From assembly GCA_945952225.1 (NCBI GenBank), contig CAMFHP010000017.1:1-64000 (forward strand): a DNA stretch of 64,000 nucleotides, in the 5' to 3' direction. The stretch's first letter is position 1, and every line of letters begins with the position of its first letter. Origin of the DNA: an uncultured Myxococcaceae bacterium (lineage in GTDB: Bacteria > Myxococcota_A > Polyangia > Polyangiales > Ga0077539). The notes below the pieces were generated by a model, which worked only from the letters and a program-made list of their open reading frames with translations, searched no databases and was not told where the DNA came from. The position numbers and the translations under genes were made by a program. Positions 1-8,265 of the stretch are shown here, piece by piece.

Positions 1-1
1 G

Positions 2-655
2 CCCACGCCCGCGCCGCCTCCGCCCGCAGCGCTCGCGGCCCCGCGGCTCCGTGACGTCACCGTCGCGCCTCGCGTGATGGAGCCCACCTCGCCGGACCCG
101 CAGCACGGCCGCTTCACCCTCGACCAGGCCACGCGCGGACTGCCTCCGGGCAACACGCTCAACGCCGAGATCGAGACCTCGATGGGCACGTTCAACTGCA
201 CGCTGCTCGCCGACCGCGCGCCCCTCGCCGTGGCGAACTTCGTGGGCCTCGCCCGCGGCCTCCGCGACTTCTGGGACCCGGTCACCGGCGCGTGGGCGAA
301 GCGCCCGTTCTACGACGGCTCGGTGTTCCACCGCGTGATCCCCGACTTCATGATCCAGGGCGGCGACCAGCTCCGCTCGGGCATGGGCGGCACGGGCTAC
401 GAGTTCGCCGACGAGAACGTGCAGGGCCACGACGCGCCCGGCCTCCTCTGCATGGCCAACCGCGGACCGAACACCAACGGCGGCCAGTTCTTCATCACCG
501 AAGTGGCCAAGCCCCACCTCGACGGCAGCTACTCGATCTTCGGCCGCTGCACGCCCACCGACCTCGTGAACCGCATCTCGGCCGTGCCCCGCAACGAGCG
601 CGACACGCCCTACGAGCCCGTCGAGATCCGCCACGTGCGCATCACGCGCCGCTGA
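2..655 (+). CDS. Cyclophilin-type peptidyl-prolyl cis-trans isomerase (5' end outside window)
   Basis: Cyclophilins interconvert cis and trans X-Pro bonds and help proteins fold. The fold is recognised by FHRVIPDFMIQGGD, which contains the catalytic Arg and the substrate-pocket Phe, Met and Gln. It is also recognised by NTNGGQFFIT and by HLDGSYSIFGR. The frame stays open from base 2 through a Pro/Ala-rich stretch, so the true start, probably with a signal peptide, lies left of the window. If the gene does start inside, GTG 74 or ATG 77 are the options and give about 193 residues. A linker before the domain suggests an exported or lipid-anchored form; that is inference. The last 14 bases overlap the end of the convergent sigma-factor gene. 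Confidence 0.9.
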   Translation, partial: PTPAPPPPAALAAPRLRDVTVAPRVMEPTSPDPQHGRFTLDQATRGLPPGNTLNAEIETSMGTFNCTLLADRAPLAVANFVGLARGLRDFWDPVTGAWAKRPFYDGSVFHRVIPDFMIQGGDQLRSGMGGTGYEFADENVQGHDAPGLLCMANRGPNTNGGQFFITEVAKPHLDGSYSIFGRCTPTDLVNRISAVPRNERDTPYEPVEIRHVRITRR

Positions 656-1508
656 GCCCTGCCATCACCGACCCGAGGCGCGCGAGCTTCTCGGGGTTCC
701 GCACGAGATACACCGCCGCCACGCGCTCCGCGTCGCCCTCGATCGAGAGCACCGTCGTGAGCGCGGCGCCCTCCCACACGAGCAACGAGAGCGCGCCGTT
801 CACCCGCGCGACGGCCGTCGACGACGCGCCGTTCTTCGTCGCAAGTCCGAGCATCAACCGCGCGACCCGGTCGGCGCCGCACACCGGCCGACGGATCGAC
901 CGCGCGCGCCCCCCATGATCCGCCACCGCGCGCACATCGTCGGCGAGCGTCTCCATCAGCGCGGCGACGTCGCCCGTCGCGAGGGCCGTGAAGAAGCGCT
1001 GCGCGAGCGCGTCGCGCCGTGCGCGCGGTGTGACATTCTTCGTCCGTCGTGCTTCGAGGGCCTCTCGCGCGCGATGGAGCGCCTGGCGACACGCGGCCTC
1101 GCTGCGATCGACGGCCTGCGCGACGTCTGCGAAGTCGAGGTCGAAGAGCTCGCGCAGCACGTACACCGCGCGCTCCAGCGGGTTGAGCGCGTCGAGCATC
1201 GCGACGAAGGCCACCGACACGTGCTCCGCGTCGTCGAGCGCGTCGCCCTCGTCGGGCGTCTCCAGCGGCTCGGGGAGCCACGGGCCCACGTAGGTCTCGC
1301 GACGCCGCCGCGCCGAGCGCACCTCGTCGAGACACAGTCGCGTGACCACCGTCGCGAGGAGCGCCCTCGTCGACCGCTCGGCCTCCACGTCGGCCACGCG
1401 GAGCCACGCCTCCTGCACCACATCGTCCGCATCGGCCGCGCTGCCCGTGAGCCGATACGCGAGCCCATGGAGCATGCGCCGCTCGCGCGCGAAGGCCTCG
1501 GGCGTCAC
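642..1508 (-). CDS. ECF41-type RNA polymerase sigma factor with SnoaL-like C-terminal domain
   Basis: This 288-residue sigma factor directs RNA polymerase to a small set of promoters. Region 2 (ARERRMLHGLAYRLTGSAADADDVVQEAWLR, shown in part) and region 4 (LNPLERAVYVLRELFDLDFADVAQ) are clear. The linker contains WLPEP, and the roughly 110-residue tail is SnoaL-like with DHGGR and NPEKL. These correspond to the WLPEPL, DGGGR and NPDKL signatures of group ECF41, where the tail replaces an anti-sigma factor. The GTG start at 1508 shares four bases (GTGA) with the stop of the oxidoreductase gene upstream, so translation is probably coupled. ECF41 genes typically sit beside an oxidoreductase, epimerase or carboxymuconolactone decarboxylase gene, as here. 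The 3' end overlaps the convergent cyclophilin gene by 14 bases. Confidence 0.92.
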   Translation of the reverse strand: MTPEAFARERRMLHGLAYRLTGSAADADDVVQEAWLRVADVEAERSTRALLATVVTRLCLDEVRSARRRRETYVGPWLPEPLETPDEGDALDDAEHVSVAFVAMLDALNPLERAVYVLRELFDLDFADVAQAVDRSEAACRQALHRAREALEARRTKNVTPRARRDALAQRFFTALATGDVAALMETLADDVRAVADHGGRARSIRRPVCGADRVARLMLGLATKNGASSTAVARVNGALSLLVWEGAALTTVLSIEGDAERVAAVYLVRNPEKLARLGSVMAGLSGA

Positions 1509-2653
1509 GCCGTCGCCTCGACCCCCGCGGGCCATCGGTAGAGCCCCGGCACACGCCCTTCGAGGCGCAGCGAGCCCATCACGTACCCGACGATCGCGGC
1601 CTTCACGAGCGCGCCCGCGCGGCCCGTCACGACGCGATCGAGGGGATGGTCCGAGGCGTCCACGAACTGCATCACACCACGCCTGCGCCCGAGGCTCACG
1701 CACTGGCCCGCGTAGGCGAACGTGAACGGTCGCGCCTCGTCCCCACGCAGCGCGCGACGGAGGTTGTCCGCCGCGTGGGCCCCGAGGGGCATCGCCGTCG
1801 CACACGCCATGCGCAGCGTAGGCTCGTGACCGGGAGGCGCCGCGGCCACATCGCCCGCGACCCACACGCGCGCGCATCCCTTCGCCCGCAGTCCGCCGTC
1901 GACCGCGATGGCGCCGCGGTCATCGAGCGTCCAGTCGCCTTCGAGCTCGACGCCGCGCGCTTCGAATCCGCCGCACCACACGGTCATCGCCGACGGCTCC
2001 ACGCGCCCGTCGTCGAGCACCACGCAGTCCTCGCGCACGGCCTCCACCGCGCGGTCGTCGACGGTCACACCCAGCACGTCGAGCGCCTCACGCACCACCC
2101 GCCTCGCAGGCGCACTGTAGCCCGCGAGCACGGTCTTCGCGCGCATCACCACACGCAGCCGCGGATGCGCCTCGGCGATCTCCGCGGCCACCTCGACGGC
2201 CGTGAGCCCGCCACCCACGACGGTCACCACGGCGCCCTCGGAGAGCGCGCGGAGCCGCGTGAAGCCCTCCATCGCGCGTCGGTCGTCGGCGAGCCACAGC
2301 GCGTTCTCGGCCACCCCCGACATCGCACTTCGCACGCGACTTCCCGTGGCCACGAGCAGCGCATCGAAGCGCAGCGTGCGGCCGTCGGTGAGCGTGACGG
2401 TGCGGTGTCGATCGGAGACGCGCGCGACGCGTCCGAGCACGCGCGTGATGCGTCGGTGAAGCAGCGTGCGGAGGTCGCGCGTCGCGTCGGTGCCGCGCGC
2501 GAGGGTCTCGTGCAGTCGTACGCGGTGCACGAGCACGTCGCGGTCGGAGACGAGGGTGACGGCGAGCGTGCGGTCGCCCGCGAGGCGCTGCGCGGCGAGC
2601 ACACCGGCGTAGCCGCCGCCGACGACGAGCACGGAGAGGGGAGTGGCGGTCAT
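1505..2653 (-). CDS. FAD/NAD(P)-dependent pyridine nucleotide-disulfide oxidoreductase (NDH-2-like)
   Basis: A 382-residue flavoprotein of the type II NADH dehydrogenase/FAD-dependent disulfide reductase superfamily. The FAD-binding Rossmann motif VLVVGGGYAGVLAA is at residues 8-21. A second dinucleotide-binding motif, VVTVVGGGLTAVEVA, follows in the middle, and a second FAD contact, VWVAGDVAA, near the C terminus. The natural substrate cannot be read from the sequence. ATG 2653 is chosen because AAAGGA lies seven bases upstream and the Rossmann fold begins at once. The gene is followed without a gap by the ECF41 sigma factor. An ECF41-type promoter lies 22-49 bases upstream, so it is probably the main target of that sigma factor. 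Confidence 0.9.
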   Translation of the reverse strand: MTATPLSVLVVGGGYAGVLAAQRLAGDRTLAVTLVSDRDVLVHRVRLHETLARGTDATRDLRTLLHRRITRVLGRVARVSDRHRTVTLTDGRTLRFDALLVATGSRVRSAMSGVAENALWLADDRRAMEGFTRLRALSEGAVVTVVGGGLTAVEVAAEIAEAHPRLRVVMRAKTVLAGYSAPARRVVREALDVLGVTVDDRAVEAVREDCVVLDDGRVEPSAMTVWCGGFEARGVELEGDWTLDDRGAIAVDGGLRAKGCARVWVAGDVAAAPPGHEPTLRMACATAMPLGAHAADNLRRALRGDEARPFTFAYAGQCVSLGRRRGVMQFVDASDHPLDRVVTGRAGALVKAAIVGYVMGSLRLEGRVPGLYRWPAGVEATA

Positions 2654-2674
2654 GGTCGATCCTTTCGGCGCCAT

Positions 2675-2702
2675 GACGGGGCAGGGGGGAGGGGCCGTGA
2701 CA
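2675..2702 (-). promoter_or_regulatory. Candidate ECF41-type promoter
   Basis: Read on the minus strand, TGTCACG (2702-2696) is followed after exactly 17 bases by CGTC (2678-2675). The published ECF41 consensus, as I recall it, is TGTCACA at -35 and CGTC at -10. The expected transcription start would leave a short leader containing the AAAGGA ribosome site of the oxidoreductase gene. The match fits autoregulation of the oxidoreductase-sigma pair. The motif is seen in the sequence; its use is inferred. Confidence 0.7.
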
Positions 2703-2750
2703 CGAATCGACACGGTCCTCGCGAATCGTCTTCTTTTCAGGTGAATTTCG

Positions 2751-5700
2751 TCACGAGACAGCGCGGTCGACGTCGAGCTCGTCGAGGCGCACGGTGCAGA
2801 GCCCGCCCTTCTCGGCCACGACCTCACTCACCTTGAGCTGCGTGCCCGGCGCGAGCAGAAACTCCTCTTCGCCCGAGAAGGCCGAGAACTCGCGGATGCC
2901 CACGGCGCGGAGCGGATGCACTTCGAAGAGCGTGCGCTTGCCCTTCGACCCGAGGAACGAGTGCGCCACCGAGAGCTTCGCCGTGCACGACGACACGCCC
3001 CACCAGGTGATCGTCGAGCCCACGGGGTACTGCTTGCGAAGGTCGACGGCGACGCCGCGCCAGAGCGTGTCGGTGGTGCGCTTCATCTTGTCGAGCGCGC
3101 CGATGAGCAGGCGCAGGTACGCGGTGAAGGGCGTGACCTTTGCGCGGTCGGGGTCGCGGAGCACGGCGTTGATCGTGCGGTAGAAGCCCGACTCGCAGGT
3201 GTAGAGCCACAGCGCGGCGACCTCGTGCTCGTCGAGGTGCGCGAGGCTCCCGCCCGCGGTCTTGCGCTTCGCGAAGGCCTGGGCCTGCTTGATGTAGTAG
3301 TCGAGGCCCTTCACGGCGACGACCGAGTCCGACACCGCGTCGCCGAAGGGACGCACGGGCAGCGCACGCACCCCCGTGATGGGGCCGAGCACGGCGCCGA
3401 CCTCGTCCTTCACCTCCTGGAGGCGCTCCAGGTAGAAGCGGTGGAGCTCCATGGTCTTCTGGATGAAGTCGCCCATGCGCTCGGACTCATCGGCCGGCGC
3501 CGCGGCCTCGCCCTTCGTCGACGCGCCCGCCGTCGCGCCCACGCTCGCGGCGGACTTGTTCCAGCCCGTTGAGGGGAGCCAGTCGACCTCGCCCAGCTTG
3601 AGCGACGTGAGCGCGGCGTTCACGGCGCCGAAGTGATCGTTGTCGCAGAAGATGTCGCCCTGCGCCGCGGGGTTCGGGTGGTCGATGTGCTTCACCGGCA
3701 CCGCGGGATACTTCTTCTGCATCCGCTCGACGGTGCCCCGCAGCGACTTCGCGTGCGCGCCCCACCACGCGAACACGACCCCGCGGTGCTCGGGCGGCGC
3801 GGCCTGCTTGGCCTTCAGGATCTCTTCGAGGATGCGCTCGATGACAGGCTTCCAGAAGGCCGTGTGCTGCGCGATGCCGTCGGCGTCGGAGCGCGCGTTG
3901 TCGGCGCTCGCCGTGAGCGCGGCGTTCATCAGCAGCACGCCCTGCGTGAGCATCGCCTGGAACCACTCGGGCGGCTGCACCGTGCCCTTCTTCGCGAGCA
4001 GCGCCCGGATGTCGGCGATGGGCGTGGCCTTGGGGATGCCGTACTTCCACATCGTCGCCGCCTTGATGATGCAGCGGATGCTCGTGACCTTGCCGAACTG
4101 GCTGTCCTTCCAGTGGTTGAAGGTGTTGTCGAACATCGCGATCCCCGTCGCCGACTCGACGCGCGGATACGGGTTCTGCCCGATGACCACGACCTTCCAC
4201 TTCTCGGGGGGGTTGGGCTTGAGCGCCTGAAAGGTCAGCTCGCGCACGGGCACGATGCTCGAATCGCGCTTCGGCCCGATGAACTCCGCGGCCTTCGGCT
4301 GCGCCTCGATCACGGGCTTGAGCAGCGGGAGCCACGGCTCGCCTCCGCCTGCGAAGAGCTCGTCGAGCGCGAGGCCCGAGCTCCCCGGCGCGGCCACGGT
4401 GACGGCCTTCGTGTCGAGGCGACGGATCTCGCCCTTCACCCGGTAGAACGTGTGGTGCGCGCTCGGTTCGAGCCCGTCGACGAGGTACGTCACGCCCTCT
4501 TCGCGCACGGCCCGCGGGAGCAGCACGCGGAGGTTCGCGTCGTAGCCGTCGCTGCCGATCTTCACCGCGAGCTTGCCCGCCTCGCGCACGCACGTGAGCA
4601 CCACGCCGGTGCCCACGCTCGTCGCCACGGGGAGCTGCTTCGCCGAGCCGCCGCCCGCGCCGCGCGCCGAGAGATCCTGACGGCTGCGCGCGCGGCCCTG
4701 AAAGGCCTGATCGCGGAGCATCTTGCGCTGCGCGGTGTCGAGCGTGCCGCGCTCGATCGTGTCGGCGAACCATTCGAGCTGCGAGACCTCCTCGGCGATC
4801 TCGAACTCCTCGTCCATCGCGCGCCCGCGCTGGTCCTGGGCCTCGCGACGGAGCGCCTCCGCGGCCCCCTTCGCGTCGCCGCCCTCGTGGAGTTGCACGG
4901 CCCGCTCCTTGGCCCGCGCGACGCGCAGTCGGCTCACGGAGCGCATGAGGTTGGGATCCGGCGATGCATCGCCGTCGCCCACGGGCACGCTCACGGTGAC
5001 TACGCCCTTCACCGGGCCGCGGGCCTTCGCATCGGAGCCGTTCGTGTAGCGGTAGGCCACGTCGAGGAGCGACGCGACGCCGCCGCGCAGCGCCTCGGGA
5101 GACACGGTGAGCGTGAGCGCGAGGTGTCGGTCTTCGCCGCCGTACACGTCGCCGAGAAACACCTCCAGGGCGCCGTCTTCCGAGGGCGCGCCGATGCGGG
5201 CGTCGTGCACCTCGACGACCTTCACGCCCGCGTGCGGACGCACCGTCACCGACGTGTCGAGCGCCGCGATCGACGTGATGCTCTCGCCCTCGATGAGGAA
5301 CACCTGCGTCGCCTCGTCGGGCGTCTCGATGAAGTAGAAGTTGCCGCGGCCCGCGTCGGCCATGCCCACGAGGAGGTCTTCGTGAAAGTCGCGCCCGAAG
5401 CCCAGCGTCGTGGTGCTCACGCCCTTCGCGGCCTCGGCGCGCGCCTCGGCGACGAGCGTCGCAGGATCGGTGGTGCCCACGTTGGCCTGTCCGTCGGTGA
5501 GCAGCAGCACGCGGCGCACGAAGGCCTCGCCCTCGACGCTGCGCGCGGCCTCGCAGCCCGCGACCCATCCCCCGTGGAGGTTCGTCGATCCGCCCGCGCG
5601 GATGTTCGCCACCTGCTTCGCGATGGCTTCGGCATTCACCACGCGCTGCATGGGCACCACGGTGGTGACCGTGTGGTCGTAGGCGACGACGGCCACGTGG

Positions 5701-5927
5701 TCGTCGGGCGAGAGCTGCTTCACGAGCAGCCCCGCGGCGCGCGTCGCGGTGTGCAGCGGCGCGCCGCTCATCGACCCCGAGCGGTCGATCACGAGGCTGA
5801 CGGCGAGGGGACGGCGACCCGCCTTGCGCGCGGCGGCGTAGTCCGCGCGAAAGGTCAGCAGCACGTCGACGGTGACCTCGGTGTTCGAGGCGAGAACGGG
5901 GCGCGTGAGGCCGAAGGAGAGCTCCAT
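2751..5927 (-). CDS. VWA - uracil-DNA glycosylase - ADP-ribosyltransferase fusion protein
   Basis: A 1058-residue protein with three unrelated parts. The N-terminal VWA domain has a complete metal site: D48-R-S-G-S52, then GGSTNLHGG and LTDGQ. The middle resembles family 1 uracil-DNA glycosylase: GQNPYP at 583-588, LLMNAALT, VFAWWGAHAKS, HPNP at 750-753 and FCDNDHFGAVN. The usual GQDPYH catalytic Asp is Asn here. The C terminus is an arginine-type ADP-ribosyltransferase with R957 (LWRGV), S979-S980 (WWGVSSC) and E1020-E-E1022 (GEEEFLLAPGT), the full R-S-E set. No signal peptide or membrane segment is seen. ATG 5927 is preferred because the conserved region begins there; ATG 5981 would add 18 residues of poor quality. 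The gene stands alone. The joint function is unknown; a nucleic-acid-directed defence or repair role is inference. Confidence 0.88.
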   Translation of the reverse strand: MELSFGLTRPVLASNTEVTVDVLLTFRADYAAARKAGRRPLAVSLVIDRSGSMSGAPLHTATRAAGLLVKQLSPDDHVAVVAYDHTVTTVVPMQRVVNAEAIAKQVANIRAGGSTNLHGGWVAGCEAARSVEGEAFVRRVLLLTDGQANVGTTDPATLVAEARAEAAKGVSTTTLGFGRDFHEDLLVGMADAGRGNFYFIETPDEATQVFLIEGESITSIAALDTSVTVRPHAGVKVVEVHDARIGAPSEDGALEVFLGDVYGGEDRHLALTLTVSPEALRGGVASLLDVAYRYTNGSDAKARGPVKGVVTVSVPVGDGDASPDPNLMRSVSRLRVARAKERAVQLHEGGDAKGAAEALRREAQDQRGRAMDEEFEIAEEVSQLEWFADTIERGTLDTAQRKMLRDQAFQGRARSRQDLSARGAGGGSAKQLPVATSVGTGVVLTCVREAGKLAVKIGSDGYDANLRVLLPRAVREEGVTYLVDGLEPSAHHTFYRVKGEIRRLDTKAVTVAAPGSSGLALDELFAGGGEPWLPLLKPVIEAQPKAAEFIGPKRDSSIVPVRELTFQALKPNPPEKWKVVVIGQNPYPRVESATGIAMFDNTFNHWKDSQFGKVTSIRCIIKAATMWKYGIPKATPIADIRALLAKKGTVQPPEWFQAMLTQGVLLMNAALTASADNARSDADGIAQHTAFWKPVIERILEEILKAKQAAPPEHRGVVFAWWGAHAKSLRGTVERMQKKYPAVPVKHIDHPNPAAQGDIFCDNDHFGAVNAALTSLKLGEVDWLPSTGWNKSAASVGATAGASTKGEAAAPADESERMGDFIQKTMELHRFYLERLQEVKDEVGAVLGPITGVRALPVRPFGDAVSDSVVAVKGLDYYIKQAQAFAKRKTAGGSLAHLDEHEVAALWLYTCESGFYRTINAVLRDPDRAKVTPFTAYLRLLIGALDKMKRTTDTLWRGVAVDLRKQYPVGSTITWWGVSSCTAKLSVAHSFLGSKGKRTLFEVHPLRAVGIREFSAFSGEEEFLLAPGTQLKVSEVVAEKGGLCTVRLDELDVDRAVS

Positions 5928-6098
5928 AGGGGCGCCATGTGTACCGACCCCATCACGCGCGTGTCGAGGGTGATGCGACATATTCTGTCCGATGGACGTG
6001 CGGGCGTGGGCGGCCCGCGGCTGGCACGCACTGACACACGCAAGGTGCTGAAAAACAGTGGTTCTACGAGGGCACGTGCCTTGCGATCATCGCCTCCC

Positions 6099-7229
6099 AT
6101 GAAGCACGGCAACCCCCTGGCGCTCCGCGCGCTGCTCTGTGGCCTCGTCGGATCGCTCGCCGCCTGCGGAAGCACCACCGTCGGACTCTCGCCCGACGCC
6201 TCGACGGACGCACCGCCCGCCGACGCGCCGCCGACCGATGGCCCCCTCGACGTTCCGTCGCGCGACGTTCCTTCGACCGATGTTCCGCCGGGGGATGTGC
6301 CTGCCGTCGATGTGCCGGGAGACTCCCCGGGCGACGCCCCGCGCGTCGACGTTCCGACCGACGGACCCTGCGCGGCGACCTCCGACGCGGGCACGACGCC
6401 GTGCACGGCGACGCGGGTGTTTCCGTGTGGTCTTCCCGAGGGCCAGCGCCCGATGCCCGACGGGAGCTTCACCACCGCACAGTGCATGGCGCTCTGCCCG
6501 CCCAACGACGTGTTCCAGTCGTACTCGTGCAATGAGACCTCGGTGTCGAGCACCGGGGCCGTGACGCTCCAATGCAACTACGCGTGCGGCGTGGGTCGTC
6601 GCGCCGACGGCTTCGCGTGGACGGCAGGCGCGTGCGACGGCGTGGGCGACTGGTTCGCGCATCTCTCCGCGCTCGAAGGCGCCGCGGTGCACGCCTTCGC
6701 CCACATGGCCACGGCATTGCGCGCGTGGGGCGCGCCCGAGGCGCTCGTCGACGACGCCCTCGCGGCCCGCGACGACGAGGCCCGCCACACCGCGCTCATG
6801 GCCTCGCTGGCGGCGCGCTTCGGCGCACGTCCGGTGCCCTTCACCGTCGCGCCCGAGGGGCCTGTGTCGCCCGCCGCGCTCGCCCTCGACAACGCCGTCG
6901 AGGGATGCGTGCGCGAGACCTGGGGCGCCCTCGTCGCGTGGTGGCAGGCCGACCATGCGCCCGACGCCGAAATCGCCGCGGCGCTCCGCACGATCGCCGA
7001 CGACGAGACCCGCCACGCCGCGCTCTCGTGGAGGCTCCACGCGTGGCTCTCGACGCAACTCACCGACGCCGAGCGAGACGCCGTGCGCGCGGCCCACGCC
7101 CGCGCCCTCGCCGACCTGCGCGACGAGCTCACGGCGCCCTTTCCCGCGGCGGCCATCGCCCATGCAGGCGCCCCCGATCGAGACACCGCGCTGCGCCTCT
7201 TCGACGCCCTGGCACCCGCCCTCGGCTGA
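6099..7229 (+). CDS. Lipoprotein with ferritin-like diiron domain
   Basis: A 376-residue exported protein. The N terminus carries a signal peptide ending in a lipobox (SLAAC), so it should be lipid-anchored. Residues 30-90 form an Asp/Pro/Ala linker with DVPxx repeats. A small Cys-rich segment follows (about residues 88-170, eight or more Cys), probably disulfide-bonded. The last 200 residues are helical with two matching halves, each with a Glu followed by an E-x-R-H metal motif: ALEGAAVHAF with DDEARHTAL, and VEGCVRETW with DDETRHAAL. This is the four-helix ferritin-like diiron pattern. Its role is unknown; metal-dependent oxidation or oxygen handling at the envelope is a guess. It is transcribed away from the fusion gene across a gap of about 170 bases. 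Confidence 0.82.
   Translation: MKHGNPLALRALLCGLVGSLAACGSTTVGLSPDASTDAPPADAPPTDGPLDVPSRDVPSTDVPPGDVPAVDVPGDSPGDAPRVDVPTDGPCAATSDAGTTPCTATRVFPCGLPEGQRPMPDGSFTTAQCMALCPPNDVFQSYSCNETSVSSTGAVTLQCNYACGVGRRADGFAWTAGACDGVGDWFAHLSALEGAAVHAFAHMATALRAWGAPEALVDDALAARDDEARHTALMASLAARFGARPVPFTVAPEGPVSPAALALDNAVEGCVRETWGALVAWWQADHAPDAEIAAALRTIADDETRHAALSWRLHAWLSTQLTDAERDAVRAAHARALADLRDELTAPFPAAAIAHAGAPDRDTALRLFDALAPALG
6249..6323 (+). repeat. Five tandem 15-bp units encoding DVPxx
   Basis: Five consecutive in-frame 15-base units encode DVPSR, DVPST, DVPPG, DVPAV and DVPGD in the linker of the ferritin-like lipoprotein. One further DVP unit follows after a short break. Codons for Asp and Val vary between copies, so the array is old or held by selection on the peptide. 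It probably works as an extended spacer between membrane anchor and domain. Confidence 0.85.
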
Positions 7230-7282
7230 GATTCGTCACCGACCACGCAACCGCGCGCGTCGCCCCGCGATGACGCGCGACC

Positions 7283-7618
7283 ATGGCCCAGGCTCCCACC
7301 CACCATCGCGCCGCGGCCCTCGTGCTCGCGGTGTTCGCCGTGCTCGCGCTCGCCCACCGCACGCCGCCGCGCACCGTTCCCCTGCCGCCCGCGCCGCCGC
7401 CCGTCGACGCCGGACCGCTCCGCGTCGACCCGCAGACCGCCACCGCACGCGAGATCGAAGCGCTGCCTGGCATTGGCCCCGCGATCGCGCGACGCATCGT
7501 CGAGGCGCGCGCGTCGGGGGTGGTGTTCCGTCGGGCTGCGGATCTGCGACGTGTGCGCGGCGTAGGCCCACGGACCCTCGAACGCATCGCGCCGTTTCTG
7601 GTGTTTACAGGTCGATGA
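7283..7618 (+). CDS. Small membrane-anchored helix-hairpin-helix protein (ComEA-like)
   Basis: A 111-residue protein. Residues 10-25 form one hydrophobic segment, followed by a Pro-rich linker. Residues 52-110 are two helix-hairpin-helix motifs (EIEALPGIGPAIARRIVEAR and DLRRVRGVGPRTLERI), which bind DNA backbone without base specificity. The layout matches ComEA-type DNA receptors for natural transformation, but without the other competence genes nearby the role is open. The start follows the ferritin-like gene by 53 bases. Its 3' end overlaps the convergent outer-membrane-type gene by 14 bases. Confidence 0.82.
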   Translation: MAQAPTHHRAAALVLAVFAVLALAHRTPPRTVPLPPAPPPVDAGPLRVDPQTATAREIEALPGIGPAIARRIVEARASGVVFRRAADLRRVRGVGPRTLERIAPFLVFTGR

Positions 7619-8129
7619 CGCGCATCGCGCCGACGGAGACCGAGAGCAGGTCGGCGGCGCGATCACGTTCCGCGAAGGGAAACGCATAGGCCACCTGCGC
7701 ATCGAGGGCCCACGCGCGATTCAGCAGCCAGGTGGCGCCCACGCGGCCTTCGACGGAGGGCGTGAGCCACGTCGCATCGGGGCTCGTGAGCAGGTCGACG
7801 CGCGCACCGAGGCCCACGTACGGAACCACGCGGAGGTAGTCGAACGCGTAGAGCGCGCCCACCGCGAGCGAGCCTCCGTGGCGCGGGCTGTTGGCCCCGG
7901 TGGCGGGAAGCGCGAGGGTGTACGCGCCGACGCCGTAGAGGCTCCACGCGTCGTTGAGGCCCCAGTGCGCGCCGAGTTCGAGCGTCGCACCGGGACCGCC
8001 CGAGGTGCCCGACGACCACGCGAATCCGGGGCGTGCGGCGAGCTGGAGCTGGCGTTCGACGGCGCGCGCATCGGGAGCGGCGACGAGGGCTGCGAGGCCG
8101 AGGCACAGGGCGAGGGGCGTGGCGCGCAT
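7605..8129 (-). CDS. Predicted outer-membrane beta-barrel protein
   Basis: A 174-residue protein with a clear signal peptide (MRATPLALCLGLAALVAAPDARA). The rest alternates small, polar and aromatic residues in about eight strands, for example ATLELGAHWGLNDAWSLYGVGAY and LRVVPYVGLGARVDL. The C terminus ends MRVIDL, typical of a short beta-barrel. No enzyme motif is visible. ATG 8129 is chosen because the signal peptide begins there. Upstream in-frame sequence to 8660 looks like antisense of the TPR gene and was not used. Confidence 0.72.
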   Translation of the reverse strand: MRATPLALCLGLAALVAAPDARAVERQLQLAARPGFAWSSGTSGGPGATLELGAHWGLNDAWSLYGVGAYTLALPATGANSPRHGGSLAVGALYAFDYLRVVPYVGLGARVDLLTSPDATWLTPSVEGRVGATWLLNRAWALDAQVAYAFPFAERDRAADLLSVSVGAMRVIDL

Positions 8130-8265
8130 CGGGGTCGCCGAGGCTGATACCACGGCCGCGCGCGCTGACAGCGTTGGTTGACTCAAGGGGCGGGCTGTGT
8201 AGAGTCGCGGCCCCTTGCGGGCGGTCGATCGATGGCCCGCAGATGATCGCGAGAGGATGCGTACG

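Noticed and set aside
3633-6098. Open frame running into the ferritin-like lipoprotein from inside the VWA-UDG-ART gene
   Set aside because: The part upstream of ATG 6099 is antisense to the fusion gene and Arg/His-rich. The lipoprotein signal peptide begins at 6099.
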